Assembly (NCBI RefSeq): GCF_000717245.1
Contig: NZ_JNYQ01000008.1
Coordinates: forward strand, 124,001-188,000
Origin: Kitasatospora papulosa
GTDB taxonomy: Bacteria; Actinomycetota; Actinomycetes; Streptomycetales; Streptomycetaceae
Reading direction: 5' to 3'
Length of the DNA stretch: 64,000 nucleotides
Shown here: in pieces, positions 51,449-59,757 of the stretch
How the letters are laid out: each line of letters starts with the position of its first letter
Position numbering within the stretch: position 1 is the first letter of the stretch
Notes under the pieces: model-generated
Database searches by the model: none
The model's input: only the letters and a program-made list of their open reading frames with translations
Told to the model about the DNA's origin: nothing
Translations under genes and position numbers: made by a program

Positions 51449-52369
51449 ATGAGCGTGCCCTCCCCCAGGACCCCGGGCTGGCTGGACTGGTACCGGGATC
51501 CGTCCGTGCCGGCGTTCCGGCTCCCGGCCGGCACCGTCGACACCCACTGCCACGTGTTCGGGCCGCAGGCGCAGTTCCCGTTCGCCCCGGAACGCAAGTA
51601 CACCCCGTGCGACGCCGGGAAGGACGAACTCGCCGCTCTGCACGCCCGTCTGGGCGTCAGCCGCGCCGTCGTCGTCCAGGCCACCTGCCACGGAGCGGAC
51701 AACACCGCCCTGACCGACGCGGTCCGCGCGGCCGGTGACCGGGCACGGGGGATCGCGACCGTCCGGCCCGACGTCTCCGGAGCCGAGCTGCGCGCGCTGG
51801 ACGCGGCGGGCGTGCGCGGGGTGCGCTTCAACTTCCTCCGCCGGCTGGTCGACACCTCACCGAAGGAGGACCTGACGACGATCGCCGCGAAGATCGCCCC
51901 GTTGGGCTGGCACATCGTGCTCTACTTCGAGAGCGCCGATCTCCCCGAGCTGGAGGGCTTCTTCGGCTCCCTCCCCACCCCGCTCGTGGTGGACCACATG
52001 GGCCGGCCCGATGTCACCCAGCCCGTGGACGGCCCGCAGTTCACCCGCTTCCTCCGCTTCGTCGACACGAACGACGTCTGGGTCAAGGTGACCTGTCCCG
52101 AGCGCCTCAGCGTGACCGGACCCGCCGCGCTCCACGGCGAACGGAACGCCTACACCGACGTCGTCCCCTTCGGCAGGCGCGTGGTCGAGGAGTTCGGCGA
52201 CCGGGTCCTGTGGGGCACCGACTGGCCGCATCCCAATCTCACCGGCCACATGCCCGACGACGGGCTCCTGGTCGACCACGTGCCGCACATCGCGGTCACC
52301 CCCGAGCAGCAGCGCAGGCTCCTCGTCGACAACCCCATGAAGCTGTACTGGCCCGGCGAAGGCGTCTGA
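51449..52369 (+). CDS. ligI: 2-pyrone-4,6-dicarboxylate hydrolase (LigI)
   Basis: A 306-residue amidohydrolase. VDTHCHVFGPQAQFPFAPERKYTP is the LigI N-terminal signature with the HxH metal site; LVVDHMGRPD, FVDTNDVWVKVTC and WGTDWPHPN (catalytic Asp) complete the barrel. It opens 2-pyrone-4,6-dicarboxylate to 4-oxalomesaconate. Third gene of the operon, 117 bp after ligK. Confidence 0.93.
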   Translation: MSVPSPRTPGWLDWYRDPSVPAFRLPAGTVDTHCHVFGPQAQFPFAPERKYTPCDAGKDELAALHARLGVSRAVVVQATCHGADNTALTDAVRAAGDRARGIATVRPDVSGAELRALDAAGVRGVRFNFLRRLVDTSPKEDLTTIAAKIAPLGWHIVLYFESADLPELEGFFGSLPTPLVVDHMGRPDVTQPVDGPQFTRFLRFVDTNDVWVKVTCPERLSVTGPAALHGERNAYTDVVPFGRRVVEEFGDRVLWGTDWPHPNLTGHMPDDGLLVDHVPHIAVTPEQQRRLLVDNPMKLYWPGEGV

Positions 52370-52412
52370 CTCCCTCCCCACCCGCACCCGCACTCCGACA
52401 GGGACCGTCCCC

Positions 52413-53771
52413 ATGCAGCACGCCAATGCGGCGAACCGGCTGGACCGGCTGCCGATCTCCCGCTTCCACAAGACCACCCTGCTGGCCGTCGCCTTCGCCT
52501 ACTTCTTCGAGTTCGCGGACATCAACAGCTTCGCGACGACGGCCCCGAAGCTCATCGACCTCTGGGGAGTGACGGTCGACCAGGTCGCCTACGTCACCTC
52601 GCTGTCGTTCGTCGGCATGTTCCTCGGTTCCATCGCGGCGGGCGCGGTCGCCGACCGGTGGGGCCGCAAGAAGACCCTGCTGCGCACCACCCTGTTCTTC
52701 GGTTTCTTCTCGTTCGTCTCGGTCTTCTCGTGGGACGTCTTCTCGCTCGGCGTCTTCCGGGTGCTCACCTCGGCGGGGCTGTCGGCGATGACGGTCGTGG
52801 CGGTCATCTACGTCAACGAGATGTACCCGGCCGCCGTACGCGGCAAGTACCAGGCGTACGCCATGGTCATCGGCATCTGCGGCACCCCGGCCACCAACCT
52901 CGTGGCCAGTCTCGTCGTCCCGCTCAGCGACTGGTCCTGGCGACTGGTGTACCTGTGGGGTGCGCTGGGCGTCCTGCTCGTGCTGTTCTCCAAGCACCTC
53001 AGGGAGTCGCCCCGCTGGCACGAGAGCAGGGGCGACCACGCCGCCGCCGACGCGGTCCTGCGGGAGATCGAGGCCTCGGTGAGCGCGGAGAAGGGCCCGC
53101 TCGCCGAGCCGGCGGCGCCCGTCGAGGAGCCCCCGGCCGTCAAGGCGCCGCTGCGCCTGCTGCTGCGGAAGAGGTACCTCGCCCCGACGCTCCTGCTGAC
53201 GGTCCTGTGGGTGACCCAGACGATCGGCTTCTTCGGCTATTCGAGCTTCGCCCCCACCCTGCTCGCCAAGGAGGGCTTCAGCGTCGAGAAGTCCGTCTTC
53301 TACATCGCTCTCACCACGGTCGGCGCCCCCCTCGGCTCCTTCCTGGCCTCGCTGGTCACCGACCGGTTCGAACGCAAGTGGTGCCTGGTCGCCTTCGGAA
53401 CGGTCATCGCGCTGTGCGGTCTCCTGTACGGGCTGACCTTCGACCCGGTCCTGATCGTCGTCTTCGGCTTCCTGGTGAACCTCTTCGAGCGCGGCTACAC
53501 CGCCCTCGCGTACGCCTACTCCCCCGAGCTCTTCGACACGAGGAGCCGCTCCCTGGGCACGGGCATCACCTACGGGATCGGCCGTCTGTCGAACGCCGCC
53601 GGTCCGCTGATCATCGCGTCGCTCTACAACCGCACCGGCTACCAGAGCGTGTTCTACTTCATCGCCGGTGTCTGGATGGTGGGCGCCGTGGCCCTGGCCG
53701 TCTTCGGCCCCCGCACCCGGCCGCGCCGTCCGGCGGTGCGGAAGCTGAAGGCCGTCACGTCCGCTTCGTGA
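52413..53771 (+). CDS. MFS transporter linked to the lig-like operon
   Basis: A 452-residue major-facilitator protein with 12 helices and the classic loop signature GAVADRWGRKKTLL (after helix 2), plus SFVGMFLGSIAAG and the C-half repeat ASLVTDRFERKW. Position after LigI suggests uptake of 2-pyrone-4,6-dicarboxylate, oxalomesaconate or an aromatic acid. A strong hairpin follows, closing the operon. Confidence 0.9.
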   Translation: MQHANAANRLDRLPISRFHKTTLLAVAFAYFFEFADINSFATTAPKLIDLWGVTVDQVAYVTSLSFVGMFLGSIAAGAVADRWGRKKTLLRTTLFFGFFSFVSVFSWDVFSLGVFRVLTSAGLSAMTVVAVIYVNEMYPAAVRGKYQAYAMVIGICGTPATNLVASLVVPLSDWSWRLVYLWGALGVLLVLFSKHLRESPRWHESRGDHAAADAVLREIEASVSAEKGPLAEPAAPVEEPPAVKAPLRLLLRKRYLAPTLLLTVLWVTQTIGFFGYSSFAPTLLAKEGFSVEKSVFYIALTTVGAPLGSFLASLVTDRFERKWCLVAFGTVIALCGLLYGLTFDPVLIVVFGFLVNLFERGYTALAYAYSPELFDTRSRSLGTGITYGIGRLSNAAGPLIIASLYNRTGYQSVFYFIAGVWMVGAVALAVFGPRTRPRRPAVRKLKAVTSAS

Positions 53772-53772
53772 G

Positions 53773-53815
53773 CCTGGAGGGGCCCACCGCTCGGAGCGGT
53801 GGGCCCCTTCAGGCT
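53773..53815 (+). terminator. Terminator of the lig-like operon
   Basis: GCCTG-G-AGGGGCCCACCGC pairs with GCGGTGGGCCCCT-T-CAGGC around TCGGA, starting 2 bp after the MFS stop. Confidence 0.9.
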
Positions 53816-53858
53816 GTCGTTCGTGGCGTTCCGGCGGCCGGAACGGGCGGAAGGTGCG

Positions 53859-55889
53859 TCAGACGTCCTTCCGGGGGACCTCCTCGTTCCAGGTGCGCGA
53901 GAAGACCCTGCGCCCGTCCTCGTACCCGTCGAGCGTCGCGTCCACGCGGAAGACCTCACTGTCCGACGTCAGCACCGTGCGCGTCTCCACCCGGACGTCC
54001 CAGCCGGGGCGGCGGAAGCGCATCTCCCACGCCGACTCGCCGCGCACCGAACCGAAGTCCTCGCCGACCCAGCTGTACTGCTCGCACGCCCTCAGCCCGG
54101 TCTCGATGCCGTTGTCCTCGTGCCGCTGGAGGCCGCGGTCCTTGACGATGTCGAGGACCGACCGGTAGTCGACCAGGTCCCTGGAGACGGTCCAGGCCTG
54201 TTCGGGCTCGCTCAGCCGTGTGACGGCCGGCGGTGCGCAGCCCTCGGGCTCGCCGAAGGGAGGCAGTGCCTTGTCCTCCGGTACGTCGTCCGGGCGGACC
54301 GGCAGGGTGAGGCTGCTGCCCTTCTCGTACACGCTGAGCAGCGCGGGTTCGGGGGCCGGCCACACCAGGGGCCAGTACGAGGTGGACAGGGAGAGCCTGA
54401 TGCGGTGTCCGGGCGGGAACGCCTGCGCGACGCTGTGGAGCGGTACGCGCACCCGGTAGCGCCTGCCCGGTTCCAGTGCCTCCGGGGTCTCCTGCCCGTC
54501 GCGGTGGGTGAGGTTGAGCACTCCGTAGGTCACCCGCGTCGAGCGCCCGTCCGGCGCTACGTCGGACAGCCTGACGTTCAGCTGCGCGACCGGGGCGTCC
54601 GCGGAGACCTCCGCGACGACGACGGGGGCGCCGAGGATCTCGACACGGGTGCCGAGCGGCTCGGTCTGGAAGACGAGCGAGCCGCCGTCCTCCTCGCGCT
54701 GGTCGTAGGGCAGGTCCGGCGGGGCGTTGTACGAGGCCCACTTGCCGGCGAACTGGCCGACGGACAGCGGCGACCGGACCGTGTGGACCCGGTCCTCGCG
54801 GTCCTCGGCGTCGTCCGGCTCCCCGAGGGCGCCGTCGCGCAGGGGGAGGACGCTCTCGCCGACGTTCGGCGAGGGCCAGGACGGTTCCCCGATCCAGCGG
54901 CCGGGCCGCTCCTCGTAGGAGGTGGACGGCGGGACGCTCTCCTGCATCCAGGTCCGGAGCATGGGCCCGTCCATGACGCCGTTGTCGACGCCCTTGAGCC
55001 AGTGGTCCCACCAGCGCACGACTTCCTGGAGGTATCCGATGGCGGGGCCGGGCTCACCGAGGTGCGGGAGCTTGTGCGACCAGGGGCCGATCAGCCCCTT
55101 CCGCGGCACGTCGACCCGGCTCAGCAGGCGGGTCACGGCGTTGGAGTAGCCGTCCGCCCAGCCGCTGGAGGCGAGAACCGGGCAGCGCAGCGCGGAGTAG
55201 TCCTCGCTGAGGCTCGCATGGCGCCAGTAGTCGTCCCGGTGCTGGTGGCGCAGCCACTCCAGTACCCAGGGGCGTGCCGCGTCGAGGCGTTCCCGCCACA
55301 TCTCCCGCCAGCGTTCGCCGACCACGGCCGGATCGGGCGGGCACGTGGCGTAGGCGAACATGGTCCCGGCCTCGGCGAGGTTGTCCGAGAGCATCGCGCC
55401 GCCGAGGTAGTGCATGTCGTCGGCGTACCGGTCGTCGGTGAACGACGCGATGCAGATGGCGCGCAGGCTCGGCGGCCGGCGCGCGGCGGTCTGGAGCGCG
55501 GCGAAGGCGCCCCAGGAGATGCCCATCATCCCGGTGTTCCCGTCGCACCAGCGCTGCTCCGCGATCCAGGCCAGTACGGCTTCCGCGTCGCGTTGCTCCT
55601 GTTCGAGGTACTCGTCCAGCAGCACGCCCTCGGACTCGCCCGTCCCCCGCAGGTCGACGCGCACGCAGGCGTATCCGTGGCCCGCGACGTACGGGTGGTG
55701 GATGGCGTCGCGCGTGGCGGTGAGGTCGTTCTTGCGGTAGGGGATGTACTCCAGGACGGCGGGGACGGGCTCCGCGTCCGAGGCGGTGGGCCGCCAGATC
55801 CGTGCGGAGAGCTTGACCCCGTCCTCCATGGGGATCGTGACGTGCTTCTCTTCCTGGACCGCGCAGGGCAGCTGGTCGACGTGGCGCAT
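53859..55889 (-). CDS. CocE/NonD-family hydrolase (X-Pro dipeptidyl-peptidase-like)
   Basis: A 676-residue alpha/beta hydrolase of the CocE/X-Pro dipeptidyl-peptidase S15 family. Nucleophile S125 is in MMGISWGAFAA; the oxyanion tyrosine region EYIPYRKND, the catalytic Asp near SSGWADGYSN and the His in GPWSHKLPH complete the site. A C-terminal jelly-roll (VSADAPVAQLNVRLSDVAPDG, PPGHRIRLSLSTSYWP) is present. It has no signal peptide, so it is probably cytosolic, cleaving an ester or amide. A perfect AAAGGAGGT precedes ATG 55889. It follows the ATP-grasp gene on the same strand by 38 bp. Confidence 0.92.
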   Translation of the reverse strand: MRHVDQLPCAVQEEKHVTIPMEDGVKLSARIWRPTASDAEPVPAVLEYIPYRKNDLTATRDAIHHPYVAGHGYACVRVDLRGTGESEGVLLDEYLEQEQRDAEAVLAWIAEQRWCDGNTGMMGISWGAFAALQTAARRPPSLRAICIASFTDDRYADDMHYLGGAMLSDNLAEAGTMFAYATCPPDPAVVGERWREMWRERLDAARPWVLEWLRHQHRDDYWRHASLSEDYSALRCPVLASSGWADGYSNAVTRLLSRVDVPRKGLIGPWSHKLPHLGEPGPAIGYLQEVVRWWDHWLKGVDNGVMDGPMLRTWMQESVPPSTSYEERPGRWIGEPSWPSPNVGESVLPLRDGALGEPDDAEDREDRVHTVRSPLSVGQFAGKWASYNAPPDLPYDQREEDGGSLVFQTEPLGTRVEILGAPVVVAEVSADAPVAQLNVRLSDVAPDGRSTRVTYGVLNLTHRDGQETPEALEPGRRYRVRVPLHSVAQAFPPGHRIRLSLSTSYWPLVWPAPEPALLSVYEKGSSLTLPVRPDDVPEDKALPPFGEPEGCAPPAVTRLSEPEQAWTVSRDLVDYRSVLDIVKDRGLQRHEDNGIETGLRACEQYSWVGEDFGSVRGESAWEMRFRRPGWDVRVETRTVLTSDSEVFRVDATLDGYEDGRRVFSRTWNEEVPRKDV

Positions 55890-55927
55890 CCTGTGCGACC
55901 TCCTTTCGTGGTGCGGGTGCTGACGGC

Positions 55928-57238
55928 TCACCGGGTCGTGGTGTCGTGGCCTCCCGGTTCGGTCTCGTCGAAGGTGAGCCCGAGGGCAGCCACGGACCGG
56001 TCGAACTTGCGGCGAAGGTCGTCCTCGTCGTCGCCGCCGGTGAAGATGTGCGCCACCTCGTAGCTGTAGCTGTCCTGCTGGGAGACCGTGGAGAGCTTCT
56101 GGCCCTCCTCGGGCACGACGTCGATGCGGACCCCGGGTATCTCGCGTTCGATCGCGGCGATCCGTTCCGGGGTGGGCACCCCGTGCACCTTCCCGTCGCC
56201 GAACCAGCGGTAGTACCACTTGGCGGCGACGGCGTAGCGCCCCTTGCCGCCGGTCAGTTCCGGGTCGCGGCCCAGGGCGAGGCTGATCATGCGGTGGTGG
56301 TTGGGCGCGCCGTCGACGTAGTCGAAGAGTTCGGCGTGCGACTGCGAGTGCCGGGGGTTGATCTCCAGGAGGCGGATGTCCTGTGTCCCGGGGTCGTAGA
56401 AGTACTCGATGCTGAAGGTGGCCGATTCCATGCCGATCTGCCGCATGGTCCGTTCGCTGACGTCGTGGAGCTTGCGGATCACGGGCGCGGGGAGGCTGCT
56501 CGGATACTGGTGGCGCAGGAAGCAGGGGGAGCCCGGGTAGTTGATCGAGTCGAGCACGCCGTAGACGGTCGCCCTGCCCTGGTGGACGTATCCCTCGACG
56601 GCCACCTGGATGCCGGTCATGGCCTCCTCGGCCAGGCAGACCTGGCCGCCCACCCCCTCCATCTCGGGCGGGAGTTCCAGCAGTTCGAGCACGGAGTCGA
56701 AGGGCCTTCCCACGCGGCCGATACCTGCCTTGATCTGTTCGACGGCGGCCCGGAACTCCTTCATGTCGGAGACTCCGAACGCCAGCTCGGACGAGTAGGC
56801 GAGGGCCGGTTTGAGCCACATGGGGAAGGCCACACCTTCTGGCGGCTTCGGATCGTCCGCGTCCAGGTCCACGCGGCCGAAGCGCGGGTACTCGTCGATG
56901 ACCTTCCGCTGTTCGAGGCGGCTCCAGTACTTGTGCTCGCACTTGACGACGGATTCAAGGCTGGTGGTCCGCACCCCGTACTCCTCGCCGAGCATCGGGA
57001 CGAGGGTGCTCACCGGGAAGTCCCAGTACCCGACGATCGCGTCGATGCTGCCGTCGTGCGCGTCGAGGACGGCCCGGGCGCGGTCCATCAGAGCGGGCAC
57101 GGACACCTCGCCCTCCTGCAACTCCTCCAGGCCGAGGAGCCGGTGGAACCGGTAGGAGTCCGCGTCCGGGACCGCTTCCAGGGTCGGGAGGTTCGCGTCG
57201 TCGAGGCCGACGACGAACAGGTTCTTGCGCTGCTGCAT
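55928..57238 (-). CDS. ATP-grasp ligase paired with the CocE-like hydrolase
   Basis: A 436-residue carboxylate-amine ligase-like ATP-grasp protein. ATP-grasp elements: MWLKPALAYSSELAFGV, LAEEAMTGIQVAVEGYV, and the metal site FSIEYFYDPGTQDIRLLEINPRHSQSHAE with E-x-N-P-R. It starts MQQRKNLFVVGLDDANLPTL. It joins an acid and an amine with ATP; substrates unknown. Pairing with a hydrolase suggests a synthesis/breakdown pair for an amide or a modified amino acid. Start chosen by AAGGGA upstream. Confidence 0.9.
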   Translation of the reverse strand: MQQRKNLFVVGLDDANLPTLEAVPDADSYRFHRLLGLEELQEGEVSVPALMDRARAVLDAHDGSIDAIVGYWDFPVSTLVPMLGEEYGVRTTSLESVVKCEHKYWSRLEQRKVIDEYPRFGRVDLDADDPKPPEGVAFPMWLKPALAYSSELAFGVSDMKEFRAAVEQIKAGIGRVGRPFDSVLELLELPPEMEGVGGQVCLAEEAMTGIQVAVEGYVHQGRATVYGVLDSINYPGSPCFLRHQYPSSLPAPVIRKLHDVSERTMRQIGMESATFSIEYFYDPGTQDIRLLEINPRHSQSHAELFDYVDGAPNHHRMISLALGRDPELTGGKGRYAVAAKWYYRWFGDGKVHGVPTPERIAAIEREIPGVRIDVVPEEGQKLSTVSQQDSYSYEVAHIFTGGDDEDDLRRKFDRSVAALGLTFDETEPGGHDTTTR

Positions 57239-57321
57239 GGGCGAAGTCCCTTCGTGGAGTGGGAATGTGCTCCTGCACTCCACAGCGCGTGCCCTCACCG
57301 GCGCCCGGCATGCGGCCCCTT

Positions 57322-57339
57322 CCGGACAGCGGTGTCCGG
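57322..57339. promoter_or_regulatory. Dyad CCGGACA-GCGG-TGTCCGG
   Basis: A perfect 7-bp arm palindrome with 4-nt spacer in the gap between alkB and the ATP-grasp gene. It has the same half-sites and spacing as the TetR-type operator at 8359-8384, and could be an operator or a terminator of alkB. Confidence 0.4.
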
Positions 57340-57359
57340 GTCCGCTTCCCTCCTCCGCT

Positions 57360-57986
57360 TCAGCGCACCCCGCGTGGGCGGTACTGGACGCTGATCCTCG
57401 GCCCCCTGGCCTGGGCGGTCTTGGGAACGGCGTGCTGCCAGGTGCGCTGGCACGACCCGCCCATGACGATCAGGTCGCCGTGGCCGAGCGGCCGGCGCAC
57501 GGTCGCGCCGCCACGGCACGGGCGCAGGAGCAGATCACGGGGTGCGCCGAGGGAGAGGATCGCGACCATCGTGTCCTGGTGCGAGCTCCGGCCGGTCAGG
57601 TCTCCGTGCCAGGCGACGCTGTCGCGCCCGTCGCGGTAGTAGCAGAGCCCGGCCGTGGTGAAGGGCTCGCCCAGTTCGTCGCCGTAGTGGCGCGACAGCG
57701 CGTCGCGGGCCTCGTCGAGCACGGGGCTGGGCAGGTCGTCGTCGGCCCGGTAGAAGGCGAGCAGCCGGGGGACGTCGACCGTGCGGTCGTACATCTGGCG
57801 TCGCTCGGCCCGCCAGGGCACCCCTTCCGCGAGTACGGAGAAGAGCTCGTCGGCGCCGCTCAGCCAGCCCGGCAGCAGGTCGATCCACGCCCCGTCGCCG
57901 AGCACCGTCCTGCGCAGGCCGGTGAGACGGCCGAGGTGCGGGCGGTCGGCCTGGTCGAACAGCGAACCCTGGAGATGAACGGACAT
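57360..57986 (-). CDS. alkB: AlkB-like 2-oxoglutarate-dependent dioxygenase
   Basis: A 208-residue dealkylase that removes alkyl groups from DNA or RNA. The Fe(II) triad is H127-x-D129 (WHGD) and H185 (WQHAV); R197 and R203 (RISVQYR) hold 2-oxoglutarate. The nucleotide lid is in YYRDGRDSVAWH. A LexA-like SOS box lies 25 bp before the start. It is the last gene on this strand after the PAP2/YihY/DAGK genes and may be read from them as well. Confidence 0.94.
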   Translation of the reverse strand: MSVHLQGSLFDQADRPHLGRLTGLRRTVLGDGAWIDLLPGWLSGADELFSVLAEGVPWRAERRQMYDRTVDVPRLLAFYRADDDLPSPVLDEARDALSRHYGDELGEPFTTAGLCYYRDGRDSVAWHGDLTGRSSHQDTMVAILSLGAPRDLLLRPCRGGATVRRPLGHGDLIVMGGSCQRTWQHAVPKTAQARGPRISVQYRPRGVR

Positions 57987-58010
57987 GCCGACGAGTCTAC
58001 CCACTCGTTA

Positions 58011-58022
58011 GAACAAACGTTC
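58011..58022 (-). promoter_or_regulatory. LexA-type SOS box before alkB
   Basis: GAAC-AAAC-GTTC is an exact match to the core GAAC-N4-GTTC of the actinobacterial SOS box. It lies 25 bp upstream of alkB, between its start and the end of the PAP2 gene. Confidence 0.75.
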
Positions 58023-58025
58023 CCC

Positions 58026-58802
58026 TCAGGGGTTCGGCCCGGTCGCCTCGGGATCGTCACCGCTCAGTTCCGGTTCCAGGCCCTCGGCCACGTCGGCGTG
58101 GCCGAGGCCCGCGTCCGCGCGCCACGCCTCGAAGGACCAGCCGGTCAGCGCGACCACGGCCAGTCCGAGGGTCCAGCCTCCGGCCACGTCGCTGAACCAG
58201 TGGACGCCGAGCGCGACGCGGGTGAACCCCACACCCAGCACCGAGACGATCGCCACGGCCCAGAGGAGGGGGCGCAAGCCCCGCCGCACCAGCGGTAGCA
58301 GGACGAGCAGCAGGATCGCGAACGAGGTCGTGGCTGTCATCGCGTGGCCGGAGGGGAAGGAGAAGCCGGGGGCGTGGGCGACCGGATCCGGCAGGGCCGG
58401 CCTCGCCCGTTCGACCACGGTCTTCGCCAGAAGCCCGATCAGCCCTCCGGCCACGGCGGTGACGGCCGACCAGGCGGCCAGACGCCAGGCACGGCGGTAC
58501 ACCAGCCACAGGGTGAGCACGGCGACCGCCGCGCGCAGGGTCACGGGGTCCCAGACCACGTCGGAGAAGAAGCGCAGGGTGCCGGTCCAGGCCGGATGGT
58601 CGAGAGCGGTCCGGTTCAGCCACCGGGCGGCGCCGGCGTCCAGACGCCGCAGCGGATGCCATCCGCTCTCCACCAGGACGAGGACCAGTCCGAAGAGTAC
58701 GGCGGCGACCGCGGCGGCGGCCGCGGATCCGAACAGCCGGATCCCGAATCTGCGGTCGGCGTCCCGGCGTCGCAGGGCCGGGGCAGCGGGTCGTGCGGAC
58801 AT
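58026..58802 (-). CDS. PAP2-family phosphatase
   Basis: A 258-residue membrane phosphatase with all three PAP2 motifs: K-x6-RP in LLAKTVVERARPALP, PSGHAM in FSFPSGHAMTA, and S/T-R-x5-H-x3-D in FTRVALGVHWFSDVAGG. It probably removes phosphate from undecaprenyl-PP or phosphatidate. It starts directly after the YihY stop; the run DAGK/PAP2-YihY-PAP2 forms an envelope-lipid operon. Confidence 0.92.
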   Translation of the reverse strand: MSARPAAPALRRRDADRRFGIRLFGSAAAAAVAAVLFGLVLVLVESGWHPLRRLDAGAARWLNRTALDHPAWTGTLRFFSDVVWDPVTLRAAVAVLTLWLVYRRAWRLAAWSAVTAVAGGLIGLLAKTVVERARPALPDPVAHAPGFSFPSGHAMTATTSFAILLLVLLPLVRRGLRPLLWAVAIVSVLGVGFTRVALGVHWFSDVAGGWTLGLAVVALTGWSFEAWRADAGLGHADVAEGLEPELSGDDPEATGPNP

Positions 58803-59756
58803 TCAGGCTCCTGGGTCGGGTTGTACGGGGCCGGGCCGCTTGGCCCGTACCGCCTCCAGCTGGGCGGCGAAGGAGAGGCCGAGGAAGAGGGCGATGGAGG
58901 TCAGGTAGGCCCAGAGCAGCAGGGACATGAAGGCCGTGAGCGGCCCGTACACGGTGTCGAAGGAACCACTGACCTCCAGATAGAGGCTGAGCAGCCAGGT
59001 CAGCGTGGTCCAGAGCACCAGGTACACGGCGGCGCCGAAGGCGAGCCAGGTGTAGCCCGGCTGCCGGCGGCGCGGGGACCGGCGGAAGATGGCGCTCGCC
59101 GACAGGATGACGAGCAGCACGCCCGCGGGCCAGCGCACCATGTCCCAGGCGGACCGGGCGCCGACACCGAGGTCGTACACGTCGACGACGGCGGCCACCA
59201 GGTCACCTCCGGCCACCATCGCGACGAAGCCGATGCCGAGAGGGATGCCCGCGGTCAACGACATCACCAGCCCCCGGAGGTACTTCCGGTGGAAGACCCG
59301 GTCGCGCTCGACACCGTAGATGCGGTTGGCCCCACGCTCGATCTGGCACATCGCCGTGGTGGTGTTGGTCAGGGAGAACACCAGCCCGAACCACAGGGCC
59401 AGCTGGGCGCCGTCGTCGGCCCTCCGCCTGCTGCGGTCCAGGGCGTCCTCGACCACTTCGGCGCTGGGCCCCGCCGTGATCCGCTGGATCGTCAGTTCCG
59501 CCACCCTGCCGAGGTTCTCGGTGTGCAGGGCCGTCGACAGCCCGACGAAGGCGATGACCAGCGGTACGACGGCGAGGACGGTCTGGAGGGCGAGTGCCCG
59601 GGAGTGGCTGAAGCCGTCGGCGTAGCGGAAGCGGACGAAGGAGTCGCGCAGCAGCGGCCAGCGGCCGTAACGGCGCAGAGTGACCAGTGCCTCGTCGCCG
59701 GAGAGTTCGCTGCCGATCATGTCGCGGGTCTGCGGGACCCTGGTGGCGGTGCCCAT
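58803..59756 (-). CDS. YihY/virulence factor BrkB-family membrane protein
   Basis: A 317-residue six-helix protein of the YihY/BrkB family: DGFSHSRALALQTVLAVVPLVIAF, ERGANRIYGVERDRVFHRKYLRGL and YTWLAFGAAVYLVLWTTLTW. Often linked to envelope integrity. It sits between two lipid-phosphatase genes, starting 1 bp after the DAGK stop. Confidence 0.92.
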   Translation of the reverse strand: MGTATRVPQTRDMIGSELSGDEALVTLRRYGRWPLLRDSFVRFRYADGFSHSRALALQTVLAVVPLVIAFVGLSTALHTENLGRVAELTIQRITAGPSAEVVEDALDRSRRRADDGAQLALWFGLVFSLTNTTTAMCQIERGANRIYGVERDRVFHRKYLRGLVMSLTAGIPLGIGFVAMVAGGDLVAAVVDVYDLGVGARSAWDMVRWPAGVLLVILSASAIFRRSPRRRQPGYTWLAFGAAVYLVLWTTLTWLLSLYLEVSGSFDTVYGPLTAFMSLLLWAYLTSIALFLGLSFAAQLEAVRAKRPGPVQPDPGA

Positions 59757-59757
59757 G

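Noticed and set aside
53799..56063. 754-codon plus-strand frame
   Set aside because: Antisense to the CocE-like hydrolase, which has its catalytic serine motif and a perfect ribosome-binding site.
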